Source: Aquimarina sp. MMG016
Lineage (GTDB): Bacteria > Bacteroidota > Bacteroidia > Flavobacteriales > Flavobacteriaceae
DNA: 64,000 nucleotides
Direction: 5' to 3'
NCBI RefSeq assembly: GCF_018100805.1
Contig: NZ_JAGJEA010000018.1
Span: 28,925 to 92,924 of the forward strand
Part shown: positions 9,647 through 18,333 of the stretch, in pieces
Layout: each line of letters opens with the position of its first letter
How positions within the stretch are numbered: position 1 is the first letter of the stretch
Translations under genes and position numbers: made by a program
Notes under the pieces: model-generated
The model's input: only the letters and a program-made list of their open reading frames with translations
The model's database searches: none
Told to the model about the DNA's origin: nothing

Positions 9647-10177
9647 ATGAATTATATTTTTTCAATCACGTACTTTCTTATTATGGTATCTGCTATGCTA
9701 TTTTTTGACTTTGACAAAAATGCCGATATTTCGGATTGGCGTGTGGTTAACGATGGTGTAATGGGAGGCCTATCTAAAGGGAAATTTAGTATTAACGACC
9801 AAGGACATGGAAACTTTGAAGGTTTTGTTTCTTTAGAAAACAATGGTGGTTTTTCATCTGTTAGATATCGATTTCCTCTTAAAATCATAAAAAAATATAC
9901 TAAGGTTGTATTGCGTATTAAGGGAGATGGAAAACGTTATCAATTCAGGGTAAAAACAAGTACTCGTGATCGTTATTCCTATATTAGTTATTTTACAACA
10001 ACAGGAGATTGGCAAACTATTGAGATTCCTTTATCAAAAATGTACCCTGCATTTAGAGGAAGAAAATTAGATTTACCTAACTACCCTGGAGAAACTCTGA
10101 ATGAAATTGCATTTCTTATTGGTAATAAAAAAGCAGAGTCCTTTGCTTTAGAGATTGATTATATACAGATCAAATAA
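9647..10177 (+). CDS. CIA30-family protein
   Basis: 176 aa. A short hydrophobic N-terminus (possible signal or anchor) is followed by a complete CIA30-type beta-sandwich: DWRVVNDGVMGGLSKGKF, GFVSLENNGGFSSVRYRF, VVLRIKGDGKRYQFRVKT and EIPLSKMYPAFRGRKL. The family is named after the mitochondrial complex I assembly factor. Bacterial members are short stand-alone versions of unclear role with a carbohydrate-binding-like fold. It is 26 bp downstream of the Lacal_2735 gene and may share its transcript. Confidence 0.85.
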   Translation: MNYIFSITYFLIMVSAMLFFDFDKNADISDWRVVNDGVMGGLSKGKFSINDQGHGNFEGFVSLENNGGFSSVRYRFPLKIIKKYTKVVLRIKGDGKRYQFRVKTSTRDRYSYISYFTTTGDWQTIEIPLSKMYPAFRGRKLDLPNYPGETLNEIAFLIGNKKAESFALEIDYIQIK

Positions 10178-10213
10178 CACATACTGTCCAGGCACACCTG
10201 AATTGGGGTCTCA

Positions 10214-10636
10214 TTACCATAGGGAAACCTTTATAAATACCTCATTATATATAATTTTTCTTTTCTTATTCGTTACCTGCAAGGATAACTTTTCGGTCGT
10301 ACCATTTCCATTTTGCGCATTAAAACTATCGATGGTAAAAAGCGATTGTTCACTCGGTGAACGCTCCATGATCACAAAATTTCCTAAACTACTGAAGCTA
10401 AATCCTAAAGAAACATTTAACGACTTAGCTGATTGTATAGTTAAGCTTGTAGAAAATCGCCATGTAAAAGCAGGATATAACTTATGTTCCGGTTCAATTG
10501 AACCCGGTCCAAGTATAAAGGTATCCTTTAGTCCGAATTCTTTCTCTATCCCAAGCTTTAAAAACGAATATGATACCTCGTTCTCCAATAGATATAGAGA
10601 TGTTCCTGCACCTAAACTAACACCAAATATTACCAT
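10214..10636 (-). CDS. Uncharacterised protein, probable 3' part of a gene split by a -1 frameshift
   Basis: 140 aa from the first ATG, rich in beta-strand pattern (SLGAGTSLYLL, EFGLKDTFILGPGS). I do not recognise a family. The same reading frame is open upstream to 10804 and reads as normal protein (SKRVNPNNLTIYSFGEYR...), yet contains no ATG, GTG or TTG before 10636. It overlaps the end of the preceding gene (10759-11076), which would join it by slipping back one base at GCAAAAGAG, just before that gene's TAA. The joined product would be about 287 aa. The overlapping rightward frame at 10155-10703 has no recognisable content and is taken as a shadow. Confidence 0.55.
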   Translation of the reverse strand: MVIFGVSLGAGTSLYLLENEVSYSFLKLGIEKEFGLKDTFILGPGSIEPEHKLYPAFTWRFSTSLTIQSAKSLNVSLGFSFSSLGNFVIMERSPSEQSLFTIDSFNAQNGNGTTEKLSLQVTNKKRKIIYNEVFIKVSLW

Positions 10637-10758
10637 ATCAGATGATGGAAGACGAAACCTGATAAGATCAAACTCTGTAGTTAATACTGTAGTAATATTC
10701 TGAATTTTGGATTCCTGCCGGTATTCGCCAAATGAATATATCGTAAGGTTATTAGGAT

Positions 10759-11076
10759 TTACTCTTTTGCTCCTCCAGAAAAGAAAGAGAAAAAACTTAT
10801 TCCATCACTTACTTCTTTTTTTGATAATTCATCATACTCATGTTGCTTTGAAGCAGACAGAAGACCTCGTATCAAATCATTCAATGTTTTAACATTATCA
10901 GGAGTAATGCATAACATATTAATCGTAAAATCAACATCAATTGTTGAATGTGCAGAAACCGTGTAAGTCGCACCTGAACATTGACCTTGCCCATAAGCAT
11001 TTACGGCAATCCCATCAGTTGATACTCCATTCTTACTACCCACATTAAATACTTTTTCTAAACTTGCTGTTTCCAT
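10759..11076 (-). CDS. Uncharacterised protein, probable 5' part of the split gene
   Basis: 105 aa starting METASLEKVFNVGSKNG. The middle is beta-rich (GQGQCSGATYTVSAHSTIDV), then a helical segment (TPDNVKTLNDLIRGLLSASK), and a Phe-rich end (SFFSFFSGGAKE). No signal peptide and no family recognised. The stop codon is immediately followed, in the -1 frame, by coding-like sequence that forms the neighbouring 140-aa frame. It could be a separate translationally coupled gene, a decayed gene, or a programmed frameshift product. A TATTTTTG box lies 36 bp upstream of the start. Confidence 0.65.
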   Translation of the reverse strand: METASLEKVFNVGSKNGVSTDGIAVNAYGQGQCSGATYTVSAHSTIDVDFTINMLCITPDNVKTLNDLIRGLLSASKQHEYDELSKKEVSDGISFFSFFSGGAKE

Positions 11077-11417
11077 AATGATTGTGTGTTTTATTTGTTA
11101 TTAATTTTACACAAAAATATTACAGCACAACAGCTAAAAACAGGATGTAAATACCTGTTTTTTTTAAATATTTATAATTATTTAACATCTATGCCAATAG
11201 AGAAAAAACCGCTCGAAATTCAATTTTCTTAATCTATAAATTCTAAATCATCAATCACATCAAGCTAGAACATTTTCTGTACATTTACAATAAGTAATAG
11301 ACCTATAACTTGCAATCAAATAAAAACCTACTTTTACTAATAATAATTAACAGTTCTGTATAAAAGTCTCTTTTAAGAATGTGTCTAATCAAAATAGTAA
11401 AAAATATAGGATCAAAT
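11077..11417. other. Intergenic region between divergent genes
   Basis: 341 bp, very AT-rich. It holds the promoter box at 11112-11119 for the leftward split gene and must contain the promoter of the rightward PepSY-like gene. I see no RNA gene, hairpin or further reading frame in it. Confidence 0.6.
11112..11119 (-). promoter_or_regulatory. Candidate Bacteroidota -7 box for the split gene
   Basis: On the minus strand the bases read TATTTTTG, a perfect fit to the Bacteroidota -7 consensus TAnnTTTG, 36 bp before the ATG at 11076. A clear TTTG -33 partner is not visible. Confidence 0.4.
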
Positions 11418-11999
11418 ATGCTACTAAAAAGTAGCTTGGTTTTACTCATTTGTATGCTATTTACTTATGCAGATAGTAAAGGGCAAACTAAATTCGAGCG
11501 AGAATATAGAATAAATACTGATGAAGTTCCGAAAGAAGCTTTGACTTTTATTAAGTTATGTTTTCCTGAAAATTCTATAAAGTGGTACACAGAAGAAAGC
11601 CAGGATGGTAAAACAATAGAAGCCAAAACTCGTTACCAGAACAATAAATACAGTATAGAATTCGATCTGTTAGGAAATGTACTAGATGTAGAACGAACAA
11701 TACGCTTTAAAACCTTATCTCCTATTATTGCAAAGAATATAAGCACTTCACTTGATTCTATTTTTCTTAAATACAAGATCATCAAAACTCAGATTCAATG
11801 GAAAGGTGATAAAGACGTGATACTACAATTGGTCCAAAAAAGTAATATCCAAGGTGATTATCAACTACAGTATGAACTTATTGTAAAAGGTAAAAAAGAA
11901 AAAGGGTATCAATCCTATGAAGTGCTTTTATCTAAAAACGGTAAGATAATCAAAGTATTACCTATTGTACAGCGCAATAGCGATAATATTGAGTTTTAG
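11418..11999 (+). CDS. Exported PepSY-like protein
   Basis: 193 aa if started at the ATG at 11418 (MLLKSSLVLLICM), which gives a normal signal peptide ending near DSKGQT. An in-frame ATG at 11379 would add 13 polar residues before it. The mature protein has two similar beta-alpha units. The first (VPKEALTFIKLCFP, IKWYTEESQDGKTIEAKTRY, YSIEFDLLGNVLDVE) resembles the PepSY-like/DUF2874 pattern found in Bacteroidota periplasmic proteins, whose role may be protease inhibition. The stop is directly before the DUF2490 gene, so the two form an operon. Confidence 0.65.
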   Translation: MLLKSSLVLLICMLFTYADSKGQTKFEREYRINTDEVPKEALTFIKLCFPENSIKWYTEESQDGKTIEAKTRYQNNKYSIEFDLLGNVLDVERTIRFKTLSPIIAKNISTSLDSIFLKYKIIKTQIQWKGDKDVILQLVQKSNIQGDYQLQYELIVKGKKEKGYQSYEVLLSKNGKIIKVLPIVQRNSDNIEF

Positions 12000-12000
12000 A

Positions 12001-12678
12001 ATGAAAAAGTACGCCTTTCTATATCTTCTCCTATTCATTTCTGAATTTCTCGGGGCACAATCCTCGTTTACCAATGGATTATTGCCTAAAGTAGTCTTAT
12101 CTAATCAATTATCTGATCACACAAAGCTTATAAACAGTATCGAATCAAGACAATTACTTTGGGATGATATGTTAGACAATAAGTTTTCTTATGATTACGT
12201 ATTGACAGATCTAACAACCATTGTTTCTCATAAGATTGGAGCTTCGCAATCAATTAACTTAGGGTATTTATTTAGAATAGAAGGTGATGAAATTGTTCAC
12301 AGATCTATTCAGCAGTTTACTATTGTCAAGAACCTTGATGCTCTTAGGTTAGGACATCGCTTTGTTACCGATCAAACTTTTAGTAATCGGAAGTCTCCTT
12401 CATTCAGGTTGCGATATCGGGTCACGTTAGAAAAACCTCTTAATGGGGACCGTGTAGACCCTAATGAATTTTATCTCAAGTTTAATAATGAGTACTTAGG
12501 TTCTTATCAAAGTAACAAAGCAGATCTAGAGATCAGAATTATCCCTTTTATCGGATATGAACTCAATGCAAAAAACAAATTAGAATTAGGCTTAGATTAT
12601 CGGCTTAGTGAATTCTTTGATTCAGCTTCCCAAAACCGTTTATGGTTAAGTATGAATTGGTATTATTCGATTAGATAA
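12001..12678 (+). CDS. DUF2490 outer-membrane-like protein
   Basis: 225 aa from the ATG at 12001, one base after the previous stop. The start is chosen because it opens a signal peptide (MKKYAFLYLLLFISEFLGAQ). The mature part is a run of alternating strands (INLGYLFRIEGDEIVHRSIQQ, RLGHRFVTDQTF, FRLRYRVTLEKP, LEIRIIPFIGYEL, LELGLDYRL) ending in an aromatic residue pattern, as in small outer-membrane beta-barrels. DUF2490 proteins are common in Bacteroidota. Function unknown. A second member is at 53296-53994. Confidence 0.8.
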   Translation: MKKYAFLYLLLFISEFLGAQSSFTNGLLPKVVLSNQLSDHTKLINSIESRQLLWDDMLDNKFSYDYVLTDLTTIVSHKIGASQSINLGYLFRIEGDEIVHRSIQQFTIVKNLDALRLGHRFVTDQTFSNRKSPSFRLRYRVTLEKPLNGDRVDPNEFYLKFNNEYLGSYQSNKADLEIRIIPFIGYELNAKNKLELGLDYRLSEFFDSASQNRLWLSMNWYYSIR

Positions 12679-12695
12679 GAAAATCTAAAACTTTC

Positions 12696-14333
12696 TTACC
12701 CTTTCAAATCAATCTCTTTTAAGCTCTCCATTTTGTTCCTTTCCAAGAAGTTATCTATGGTTTCAAAATGTTCAATTACTCTTTTCTTTTTAAATTCAAA
12801 TACCTTGTTAGATAATCCCTGTAAAAAATCTCTGTCGTGAGAAACTAATATCAAGGTCCCATCAAAAGCTAATAACGCTTCCTTCAATACATCTTTAGAC
12901 CTTATATCCAGATGGTTGGTAGGTTCATCCAGTATCAACACATTCACCGGTTCTAATAATAGTTTAACCATAGCCAATCGGGTTCTTTCTCCTCCGGATA
13001 ATACTCCTACTTTCTTATCAATATGATCGCCACTAAACATGAACTGCCCTAGTATATTTTTGACCTGTGTTCTTACATCTCCTTTGGCAACTTCATCCAC
13101 GGTCTGAAAAACAGTAAGATCAGGATCTAATAACGATGCTTGGTTTTGAGCAAAATAACCCACTTTGGCATTATGCCCTAAATCACACTGTCCCTTATAG
13201 TCAATTTCACCCATAATAGCTTTAATCATAGTAGATTTCCCTTCTCCATTCCTACCTAGAAAAGAAACCTTCTCTCCTCTGGCAATTGACATATCAGCAT
13301 CTTTAAAAACCACGTGGTCTCCATACTGTTTAGACAATCCTTTTGCAATCACAGGATAATCGCCAGAACGTGCAGCAGGTGGAAACCTAAGTTTCAAAGA
13401 AGATGTATCGATTTCATCAATCTCTATAATCTCCAGCTTCTCTAGCATACGTTCACGAGAATTGACCTGGTTAGTTTTTGAATAAGTCCCTTTAAATCGA
13501 TCTATAAAGGTTTTGGTATCCGCAATAAATTTTTGCTGTTCCTGATATGCTTTTATTTGATGCGCGCGTCGCTCTTCTCGTAATTGTAGGTAATGGCTAT
13601 AATTAGCTTTATAATCATAGATTCTACCCATGGTTACTTCTATAGTTCGATTAGTAATATTATCGATAAAGGCTTTATCATGAGAAATTACAATTACTGC
13701 CTTAGCTTTATTAATTAGAAAATCTTCTAACCAAATAACAGATTCTATATCTACATGGTTAGTTGGCTCATCAAGAAGAATCAGATCTGGTTTCTGTAAT
13801 AATATTTTGGCAAGTTCTATCCGCATTCTCCATCCGCCACTAAATTCACTGGTTGGTCGAGTAAAATCTTCTCTCTTAAAACCAAGTCCCATCAATGCTT
13901 TTTCTACTTCAGCATCATAATTAACTTCTTCTATCGCATAAAACTTTTCTCCCAGATCTGTCACTTTTTGAATAATATCCATATACTCATCAGAGTCATA
14001 ATCCGTACGAGTTTCTAACTCCTTGTTCAGGCGATCCATTTCTTGTTTCATATCCTGGATCTCACCAAAAGCTTTGGATGCTTCTTCAAAAACTGTACAA
14101 TCATCATCAGTTAGTAGATGCTGAGGCAGGTAAGCAATTACGGCTTCCTTAGGACAACGAACATTTCCTCGGGTTGCTTTCTGTACTCCGGCAATAATCT
14201 TCATCATAGTAGATTTACCAGCGCCATTCTTACCCATTAAGGCAATTTTATCATTTTCATTAATCACAAAAGAAACATTGCTAAACAAGGTTTCACCGCT
14301 AAACTCTACTGCTATTCCGTCTATAGAGATCAT
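12696..14333 (-). CDS. ABC-F family ATPase (EttA/Uup type)
   Basis: 545 aa from the ATG at 14333. A longer frame to 14507 exists, but the extra residues are hydrophobic and unlike the family, whose members start MISIDGIAVEFSG-like. Two ATPase domains are complete: Walker A GKNGAGKST and GRNGEGKST, signatures SGGWRMR and SGGERTR, Walker B LILLDEPTNHVD and VLILDEPTNHLD. The interdomain P-site tRNA-interaction linker lies between (about 240-320, KANYSHYLQLREERR). No membrane segments. ABC-F proteins act on the ribosome, and some confer antibiotic resistance. Nothing here distinguishes a housekeeping from a resistance role. Convergent with the DUF2490 gene, 17 bp apart. Confidence 0.92.
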   Translation of the reverse strand: MISIDGIAVEFSGETLFSNVSFVINENDKIALMGKNGAGKSTMMKIIAGVQKATRGNVRCPKEAVIAYLPQHLLTDDDCTVFEEASKAFGEIQDMKQEMDRLNKELETRTDYDSDEYMDIIQKVTDLGEKFYAIEEVNYDAEVEKALMGLGFKREDFTRPTSEFSGGWRMRIELAKILLQKPDLILLDEPTNHVDIESVIWLEDFLINKAKAVIVISHDKAFIDNITNRTIEVTMGRIYDYKANYSHYLQLREERRAHQIKAYQEQQKFIADTKTFIDRFKGTYSKTNQVNSRERMLEKLEIIEIDEIDTSSLKLRFPPAARSGDYPVIAKGLSKQYGDHVVFKDADMSIARGEKVSFLGRNGEGKSTMIKAIMGEIDYKGQCDLGHNAKVGYFAQNQASLLDPDLTVFQTVDEVAKGDVRTQVKNILGQFMFSGDHIDKKVGVLSGGERTRLAMVKLLLEPVNVLILDEPTNHLDIRSKDVLKEALLAFDGTLILVSHDRDFLQGLSNKVFEFKKKRVIEHFETIDNFLERNKMESLKEIDLKG

Positions 14334-14646
14334 ATCAATTTTCTTTAAAAATGCAAAACTATAAAAAAGGATCTCTCTGCAAAGGAATATAACACATAAT
14401 AGCATTAAATCTTTTGACCTTAAGAATAGAAAGATAACTCTTATTCGTTTTTTTACCACACTAATGTTATCCCGTAAATATTTCAGGATCAATAACTTAT
14501 TATTCAAAGGAAAAACACCCTAATATTATCCGTACTACACCTATCGGTAAACCGTGATTCACTTCTTGATGCGCCCTGGCTTTCATCATAGCTTTGCATC
14601 CAATAGGTAATTCCGGAAAACCTAATTAACTTTTAAAACCATTTTT
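14334..14646. other. Divergent promoter region
   Basis: 313 bp between the leftward ABC-F gene and a rightward lipoprotein gene. It holds a perfect -7 box at 14589-14596 for the rightward gene. The region next to the ABC-F start is open in frame but reads as non-coding. No other structure noticed. Confidence 0.6.
14589..14596 (+). promoter_or_regulatory. Candidate promoter of the lipoprotein gene
   Basis: TAGCTTTG matches the Bacteroidota -7 consensus TAnnTTTG exactly. A near-match to the -33 TTTG (CTTG at 14565-14568) lies 20 bp upstream, a normal spacing. The coding start at 14647 is about 45 bp beyond the predicted start of transcription. Confidence 0.5.
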
Positions 14647-15525
14647 ATGAAAACAAGATTTTTAAAAACGCTCGCAATAATGATTATGCTGGGGATTGTA
14701 TTGGTTGCCTGTGAGGACAGAAACGAAGAACTACAAGAAGAACAATTACTAGAGCAGGAGATACAGGATACTCCTACTGAGGATGCTAAGTATCTTAATG
14801 AAGTAAGTGGTATATCTGTAGAAGTTGCAAAAATTCAAAAAGACGGACATCAGTATCAATTTATTGCTTTAGGAGAAGAAGATGAAATGATTGTGTTAGA
14901 ATCACTATATGGAGTTTCTGCAAAGAATCAGGACGAAAGCTTACATAGTATAAATCGATCACCTTTTGATCTTTTTGTATCCTTGACGGCAAGTGCAGTT
15001 GCAGTACCCGAACGTATCGCTAAAACAGCAGAAGGGTCTGAACTACAACTATCCGGTAGAGCCATAGAAAAGTCGGGGGCAGTAGTAGAATTTTTGGATC
15101 CAAATTATGTAACACCATCTATAACAGCAAAAGCGTGTACTGATGTAGGATCCACCAATTTTAGAAACTGGTATTGCTGGGGCTCTCCTGTGGTATCAAC
15201 ACCGTCAGATATCCGTTTCTGTGATAGTGGATTATGGACCTCCTTGACTCGTAGTTCTTATTACGGAGGAGATTGGAAAGAACTGGATGATACCCAAACC
15301 TATACTAATGTTGTATGCGGTACCACCAGATTACAATTTTATGCCTGGGAGAATACTGCTTCCTGGCCATTTAGTGATTGGAAGTGGGTACTTAAGTATC
15401 AAGTAGATCTTCCTAACGGAATCTGGTACTACTATTACTATACCTCTACCAATACTGAGCGACAAGTAAAAAGAACCCGTCCTTATAACTCAGGTTCGTT
15501 TAGAGCAGGTACTCGATTCTTTTAG
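14647..15525 (+). CDS. Uncharacterised lipoprotein
   Basis: 292 aa. The signal peptide ends in a lipobox (LGIVLVACED), so the protein is lipidated at Cys22 and probably sits in the outer membrane. A very acidic tether follows (EELQEEQLLEQEIQD). The C-terminal 120 residues are aromatic and Cys-containing (NWYCWGSPVV, IRFCDSG, DWKELDDTQ, WYYYYYTSTNTE), suggesting a disulfide-held beta domain exposed outside. No family recognised. Single-gene unit with its own promoter and a strong terminator. Confidence 0.7.
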   Translation: MKTRFLKTLAIMIMLGIVLVACEDRNEELQEEQLLEQEIQDTPTEDAKYLNEVSGISVEVAKIQKDGHQYQFIALGEEDEMIVLESLYGVSAKNQDESLHSINRSPFDLFVSLTASAVAVPERIAKTAEGSELQLSGRAIEKSGAVVEFLDPNYVTPSITAKACTDVGSTNFRNWYCWGSPVVSTPSDIRFCDSGLWTSLTRSSYYGGDWKELDDTQTYTNVVCGTTRLQFYAWENTASWPFSDWKWVLKYQVDLPNGIWYYYYYTSTNTERQVKRTRPYNSGSFRAGTRFF

Positions 15526-15554
15526 AATTGTAACTATTCTACAATACAACTCAC

Positions 15555-15595
15555 ACAACCCGGAATGTCTTTACAGATATTCTGGGTTGTTTATA
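15555..15595 (+). terminator. Intrinsic terminator after the lipoprotein gene
   Basis: A 14-bp stem with two G-U pairs (ACAACCCGGAATGT at 15555-15568 with its partner at 15577-15590), an 8-base loop, then a T-rich tail. Confidence 0.75.
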
Positions 15596-15659
15596 TTAAA
15601 GTGAAATTAATGTATAGTTTGTATTTCTTGCTCTACAAACAAAAAGAGATTCACTTTAA
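15596..15659. repeat. Nested inverted repeat in a convergent intergenic region
   Basis: Outer arms TTAAAGTGAA (15596-15605) and TTCACTTTAA (15650-15659) are a perfect 10-bp pair. Inner arms GTTTGTA (15617-15623) and TACAAAC (15634-15640) are a perfect 7-bp pair inside it. It follows directly on the terminator and precedes the end of the leftward methyltransferase gene by about 80 bp. It could be a second, leftward-acting stop or a structured RNA. Confidence 0.5.
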
Positions 15660-15737
15660 CATAGAAAAAAACACAGTGCATTTAGAACGGTGTAAAACCC
15701 TTAATTATGAACAGGTATATTTATATATAGATGTAGT

Positions 15738-16421
15738 TTAAAAAACTGTATAAATCTTAGTTACTATTACCCCTTTACCGTCATGTAAAGGAACAGTCAA
15801 TAATTGTTTTTCTTCTTTTATTTTAAAATTGAATGGTGGAGCTAATAGGTTTATTCCACTTTGTTTTTTTAATCTAATTCCTTGTCCCGAAATAATCTCT
15901 TTATTGGGTACAAAATCTCCTTCAGGCACATGTTCTGTTACAATAACATACTTAAAATCTGCTAATTTATTCACTATACGTTCTACTTCGGCATTAGATA
16001 AATGCTGTAGTACTTGTCTTAGCAAAACACAGTCACCAGGAGGCAAATCATCCAACGAAATATCCAAACAACGGAATTCTAAATTATCTGCTATAAATTT
16101 TTCTTTATTATGTGCTATAAGATCTGCTACTATATCCACTGCAACGTACTTTTTAGTATGCTTCACCAATTCTTTTCCAACATTAAAATCACCACAACCT
16201 AAATCACATACAACAAGAGGGTTTTTAAAAGATGTTAAAAATGATGTTACAACACCTATATACGGGCTTATAATCTCAGGATGATGCGATCCTATACCCG
16301 AATAAAAATCTAATGTACTGCCGCCCCAAAGTTTCATTTCATAAATCTGCTCCATAACATCTTTAGTAGGCCAAGGTTTCTTTATTCTTTTAGTTTCACT
16401 TTCCTTCTTCTTCATAAACAC
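15738..16421 (-). CDS. Class I SAM-dependent methyltransferase
   Basis: 227 aa, soluble. The SAM-binding motif I is VVCDLGCGDFNVG, the acidic end of strand 2 is YVAVDIV, and later motifs are NLEFRCLDISLDDLPPGD and VLLRQVLQHLSNAE. The LRQVLQHLS stretch occupies the place of post-motif II in small-molecule methyltransferases. The N-terminus starts MFMKKKESETKR. Either ATG is possible. The substrate is unknown and the gene stands alone, convergent to the lipoprotein gene and divergent from the AraC regulator. Confidence 0.85.
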   Translation of the reverse strand: MFMKKKESETKRIKKPWPTKDVMEQIYEMKLWGGSTLDFYSGIGSHHPEIISPYIGVVTSFLTSFKNPLVVCDLGCGDFNVGKELVKHTKKYVAVDIVADLIAHNKEKFIADNLEFRCLDISLDDLPPGDCVLLRQVLQHLSNAEVERIVNKLADFKYVIVTEHVPEGDFVPNKEIISGQGIRLKKQSGINLLAPPFNFKIKEEKQLLTVPLHDGKGVIVTKIYTVF

Positions 16422-16569
16422 TTTTTATTGGTCTGTATAAGCTATAAAAGTATAAATAAATCATTGGGGGTATTACCATATAAGTAATAACAATTTAATT
16501 ACTTTTAATTTATTAATTTTATTTCTTAAAAAGAAGTCATTTCCAATTTCTAAGATTTAAGGTGTATCC

Positions 16570-17424
16570 ATGACCAGAGATTTCATACATATCAATGACT
16601 TTATCATTCTTGTTGAAGAGGCCAGTGCAAAAACCATCGAAATCGATATTTGTCGTTTTGAAGAGCCTTTAATTGCTATTGCATTTTATGGGGTTGGTGA
16701 CGTAGACCTTTCAGTAAAATTTGAACAAAAGCAAAAAGACTTTCACCATACCAGAGGGTTAGCGCTTTCTTTTTATGCGGATGAAAAGGTAGAGTTTGAG
16801 CATACTATATCGCCCGATAAAAATCTAGAATGTATAGTGGTAGCTACAGCCTTACGTAATCTAGACCATTTACCGAATCAAGAGGGTGAAATTTTTGCGG
16901 AACTACTAGAAAAATTAGTTAATCCAAGCGATCATTATGTAGAAGGACCAAGCTTTTTTATGACTCCTGAAATGGAGAGAATAGTAGATGCTATTTTTAC
17001 TAATGAATATATAGGGAAGACAAAAATGATGTTTTTTAGAAGTCAAATTACTGCATTACTTTCTCATTTTTTCGGGCAGCTGGCGCTACTACAAGAATCT
17101 GCATCAAAACCTCATCATCGGGACAAACTAAATCAAGTAAAAGACATTTTATTGTCAAATATAGAAAACCCTCCCTCCCTTACCGAACTTTCTAAACAAA
17201 TAGGGTTTAACACTACTAAACTCAAAAAGGAATTCAAAGAGGTTTTTGGAGTACCAGTATTTAAATACCTTCAAAATGAACGATTATCATCAGCTCATAA
17301 ACTCATAAGTGAGAAAAAGGCAACAGTGCAAGAAGCAGCCTGGCAAGTTGGTTATGATAGCCTCAGTTCTTTCTCTAATGCTTTTGCAAAAAAATTTGGT
17401 TATAGACCTAGTCAAATCAAATAA
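16570..17424 (+). CDS. AraC-family transcriptional regulator
   Basis: 284 aa. The C-terminal 95 residues hold two helix-turn-helix units (LTELSKQIGFNTTKLKKEFK and VQEAAWQVGYDSLSSFSNAF) and end in the signature FAKKFGYRPSQIK. The N-terminal 180 residues are a non-barrel effector domain resembling PchR/YqhC-like regulators in length. It precedes, in the same direction, a small exported peptide, a DUF1772 membrane protein and an NmrA-type reductase, which are probable targets. Confidence 0.92.
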   Translation: MTRDFIHINDFIILVEEASAKTIEIDICRFEEPLIAIAFYGVGDVDLSVKFEQKQKDFHHTRGLALSFYADEKVEFEHTISPDKNLECIVVATALRNLDHLPNQEGEIFAELLEKLVNPSDHYVEGPSFFMTPEMERIVDAIFTNEYIGKTKMMFFRSQITALLSHFFGQLALLQESASKPHHRDKLNQVKDILLSNIENPPSLTELSKQIGFNTTKLKKEFKEVFGVPVFKYLQNERLSSAHKLISEKKATVQEAAWQVGYDSLSSFSNAFAKKFGYRPSQIK

Positions 17425-17517
17425 CGCACTTTTCGAACAAATCAAACTTCTCCTCGAATAAATCTTTCGACGTCTTTTCACTGAAATTTGCTTCATCAAA
17501 CCACTAAAAATAGTTGA

Positions 17518-17733
17518 ATGATGACAGCATTAGTAAAACTTATTATCGGATTAAGTTTATCATTAAGCGCAGCGCTTACGGCCTTTCAAAAACCTAACAA
17601 AGGCTTTACATTTCTATCACCAGCAAAAGTTACTGTTGTGGACTCCACCAGCATAAAAGCCTTTCTAATTTTGTATAGTACAACAAATGCTACATCTATT
17701 ATCCAAAATTACTTAACTGGATTACATCCGTAA
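17518..17733 (+). CDS. Small hydrophobic hypothetical protein
   Basis: 71 aa, beginning MMTALVKLIIGLSLSLSAAL, which looks like a signal peptide or a single membrane helix. The remainder (VTVVDSTSIKAFLILYS) has no recognised family. It lies 93 bp after the AraC gene and 13 bp before DUF1772, so it fits an operon, which is the main support. It could be a remnant of a larger exported protein. Confidence 0.45.
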   Translation: MMTALVKLIIGLSLSLSAALTAFQKPNKGFTFLSPAKVTVVDSTSIKAFLILYSTTNATSIIQNYLTGLHP

Positions 17734-17746
17734 AAAATCAATAGCA

Positions 17747-18235
17747 ATGGAACTCTCATTAAGATCAATAACACTATTATTAAGCCTTATAGGCACTGGG
17801 CTAACAGCTGGTTTATGCTTTACCTGGTCAAATGCAATCATTCCAGGAATTGGACGATTGGACAACTTAACATTTCTTCAGTCATTCCAGGCTATGAATC
17901 GTGTCATAATTAATCCTAGTTTTTTAATTACATTTTTCGGTCCGGTCATTCTACTCTTTTTAAACGCTTATTTAAGTAGACATACTAATATCTTCTGGTT
18001 ATTTCTACTTGTGGCTATCCTATTTTTTATGGGAGTAGGTATGGTCACTATATTCAAGAATATACCCCTTAATGAAATACTAGACCAAACACTATTAGAA
18101 ACTATCTCTCAACAAGAGCTAGCAGATTTGCGACAGACTTTTGAAAAACCTTGGACTCGTTGGCATATGATAAGAACGATTACTTCTTTTATGGCTTTTA
18201 TATTGCTTCTTACGGGACTGCTATTCTATAAATAA
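17747..18235 (+). CDS. DUF1772 (anthrone-oxygenase-like) membrane protein
   Basis: 162 aa with four hydrophobic helices. Motifs of DUF1772 are visible: LTAGLCFTWSNAIIPGIGRL near the N-terminus, SFQAMNRVIINPSF, and FEKPWTRWHMIRTITSFMAF near the C-terminus. The family includes fungal anthrone oxygenases, but bacterial members are uncharacterised and are often next to NAD(P)-binding oxidoreductases and AraC or TetR regulators, as here. Confidence 0.85.
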   Translation: MELSLRSITLLLSLIGTGLTAGLCFTWSNAIIPGIGRLDNLTFLQSFQAMNRVIINPSFLITFFGPVILLFLNAYLSRHTNIFWLFLLVAILFFMGVGMVTIFKNIPLNEILDQTLLETISQQELADLRQTFEKPWTRWHMIRTITSFMAFILLLTGLLFYK

Positions 18236-18300
18236 AACGAACAAAGAAATAAAAAACAAAAGGCTTCAATTCCTTGAAGTTCAATATTCAATAATAACCC

Positions 18301-18318
18301 ACTTGCCAAACGGCAGGT
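18301..18318. repeat. Short palindrome resembling a REP-like element
   Basis: ACTTGCCAAACGGCAGGT forms a 7-bp imperfect hairpin (ACTTGCC/GGCAGGT). It resembles the 28-bp palindromic insert found inside two cassette repeats at 62461 and 63133. It sits between DUF1772 and the NmrA-like gene and could be a small dispersed repeat of this genome. Confidence 0.3.
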
Positions 18319-18333
18319 ATTAAAACTAAAAAA

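Noticed and set aside
10155..10703. A 182-codon rightward frame opposite the split gene
   Set aside because: It has no recognisable features, starts inside the CIA30 gene, and lies antisense to a frame with better protein character.
12696..14507. A longer N-terminus for the ABC-F protein
   Set aside because: The extra 58 residues are hydrophobic and basic, unlike the family, whose members begin at the ATG at 14333.
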